A stretch of DNA of 41,935 nucleotides, from NCBI GenBank assembly GCA_947624575.1, contig CANQKY010000007.1, forward strand, positions 1 through 41,935, given 5' to 3'. The translations under genes were made by a program, and so were the position numbers. This document shows positions 41,384 to 41,935 of the stretch, one piece after another. This stretch comes from an uncultured Clostridia bacterium (lineage in GTDB: Bacteria; Bacillota; Clostridia; Oscillospirales; Ruminococcaceae). Each line of letters begins with the position of its first letter. Positions within the stretch are counted from its first letter, which is position 1. The notes beneath the pieces were generated by a model that worked only from the letters and a program-made list of their open reading frames with translations, made no database searches and was not told the origin of the DNA.

Positions 41384-41863
41384 ATGAATCCCCCTAAAAC
41401 CCCAACAACCTTTGATTATGACCTTTGGACAACAGAAGATGGAAAATGTATAGTGCGGATTAAAGCAACTGGTGAAAAAACTGAAGTAAACCATGAAGTT
41501 TTGAAATTTCTGCGTGCAGAAGAGAAAAGAATACGTCGCAACTTTTGCAAAAATACTATTAAGTCGTCTGAAAACAACGACCAGAGAAACACCTGCATTT
41601 CTTTAAACGCCTCTGAAATCGGTAATTCGGATTCCTGTTGGTGGTTAGCTGATCCAAGGGATTACCTTGATGATGCGGATGTAAGAATGCTTGAGCAAGA
41701 ACTAAAAAGCAAACTGACGGCATTGCAGCTTGAATTATATGAGGAATGCATTATCGAGGGCAAATCGCTTAGAGAATTTTCCAGAGAAATGGGTATTGAT
41801 TTCAAGTGCGCATGGAGGCAACAGCAGAGCATTCAAAAAAAAGCAAAAAAAATTTTTGCTTAA
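41384..41863 (+). CDS. Sigma-70 region 4-like HTH protein of integrative-element type
   Basis: The 159-residue protein has no sigma region 2 but ends in a clear region-4-like HTH: LTALQLELYEECIIEGKSLR, EFSREMGIDFKCAWRQQQSI, QKKAKKIF (about residues 108-158). The N-terminal part (TTFDYDLWTTEDGKCIVRIK and NHEVLKFLRAEEKRIRR) matches the small sigma-like proteins encoded on Tn1549/Tn916-like elements in Clostridia as I recall them. It probably regulates element genes lying to the right, beyond the window. Translation appears controlled by the stem-loop covering its ribosome binding site. Confidence 0.75.
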   Translation: MNPPKTPTTFDYDLWTTEDGKCIVRIKATGEKTEVNHEVLKFLRAEEKRIRRNFCKNTIKSSENNDQRNTCISLNASEIGNSDSCWWLADPRDYLDDADVRMLEQELKSKLTALQLELYEECIIEGKSLREFSREMGIDFKCAWRQQQSIQKKAKKIFA

Positions 41864-41935
41864 ATTGCAATAGCAAACTGCAATAGTTTCCGTGACGAAT
41901 CGGTGCGGTATTGCCGCTTTGGGAAGCCGAAGGGG

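Overview
The window looks like a chromosomal piece of a Gram-positive, gut-type Clostridia (Firmicutes). Strong AGGAGG-like ribosome binding sites, sigma-A promoters with 16-17 bp spacers, a type VII secretion (T7SSb-like) ATPase with WXG100 proteins, and a right end resembling clostridial integrative elements all point that way. The species cannot be named from sequence alone.

Layout. (1) 1-540: a Y-family polymerase gene cut off after about 80 codons at a long palindrome. (2) 551-5220, minus strand: a substrate cluster of WXG100-type proteins, a 451-residue candidate T7SS effector, a DUF3592-like membrane protein, a DUF4176 protein and a bacterial PARG-type ADP-ribose hydrolase. It has its own promoter near 5281-5308. 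(3) 5578-17844, minus strand: a tightly packed operon encoding a WXG-less helical protein, three FHA proteins, a VWA/peptidoglycan-binding-like/TM/FHA protein, a WXG-like protein, a YukD-like ubiquitin-fold protein, a LytTR regulator, an EssC-type FtsK/SpoIIIE ATPase and a PP2C phosphatase. A near-consensus promoter lies at 17947-17975. (4) 18493-30744, plus strand: a second PP2C phosphatase followed by two giant tandem kinases (1758 and about 1919 residues). Each has a cytoplasmic Hanks-type kinase, one TM helix and 36-43 BspA/DUF285 repeats. (5) 31347-36486, minus strand: a third PP2C and third transmembrane kinase, then an exported propeller-like protein and an SGNH hydrolase. (6) 37286-41863: a DNA-damage/mobile-element-like region. 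An XRE repressor, an ImmA/IrrE protease and a small UmuC-associated protein are divergent from a DinB polymerase across a promoter region packed with TGACGTTSAACGTCA operators. Then come a second ImmA/IrrE protein, a zinc-ribbon protein and a sigma-region-4-like protein behind a stem-loop that covers its ribosome binding site.

How it may work together. Three kinases, three PP2C phosphatases and five FHA-containing proteins (EssC included) surround one T7SS ATPase. The inferred model is a secretion machine gated by threonine phosphorylation. Outward-facing repeat domains would sense surface or partner contact, kinases would phosphorylate FHA-recognised tails (five E-[KE]-T sites spaced 9-10 residues apart are visible in one FHA protein), and PP2Cs would reset the system. 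The usual T7SSb membrane partners EssA, EssB and EsaA are not recognisable here, so other membrane proteins in the operon may replace them or they may lie elsewhere.
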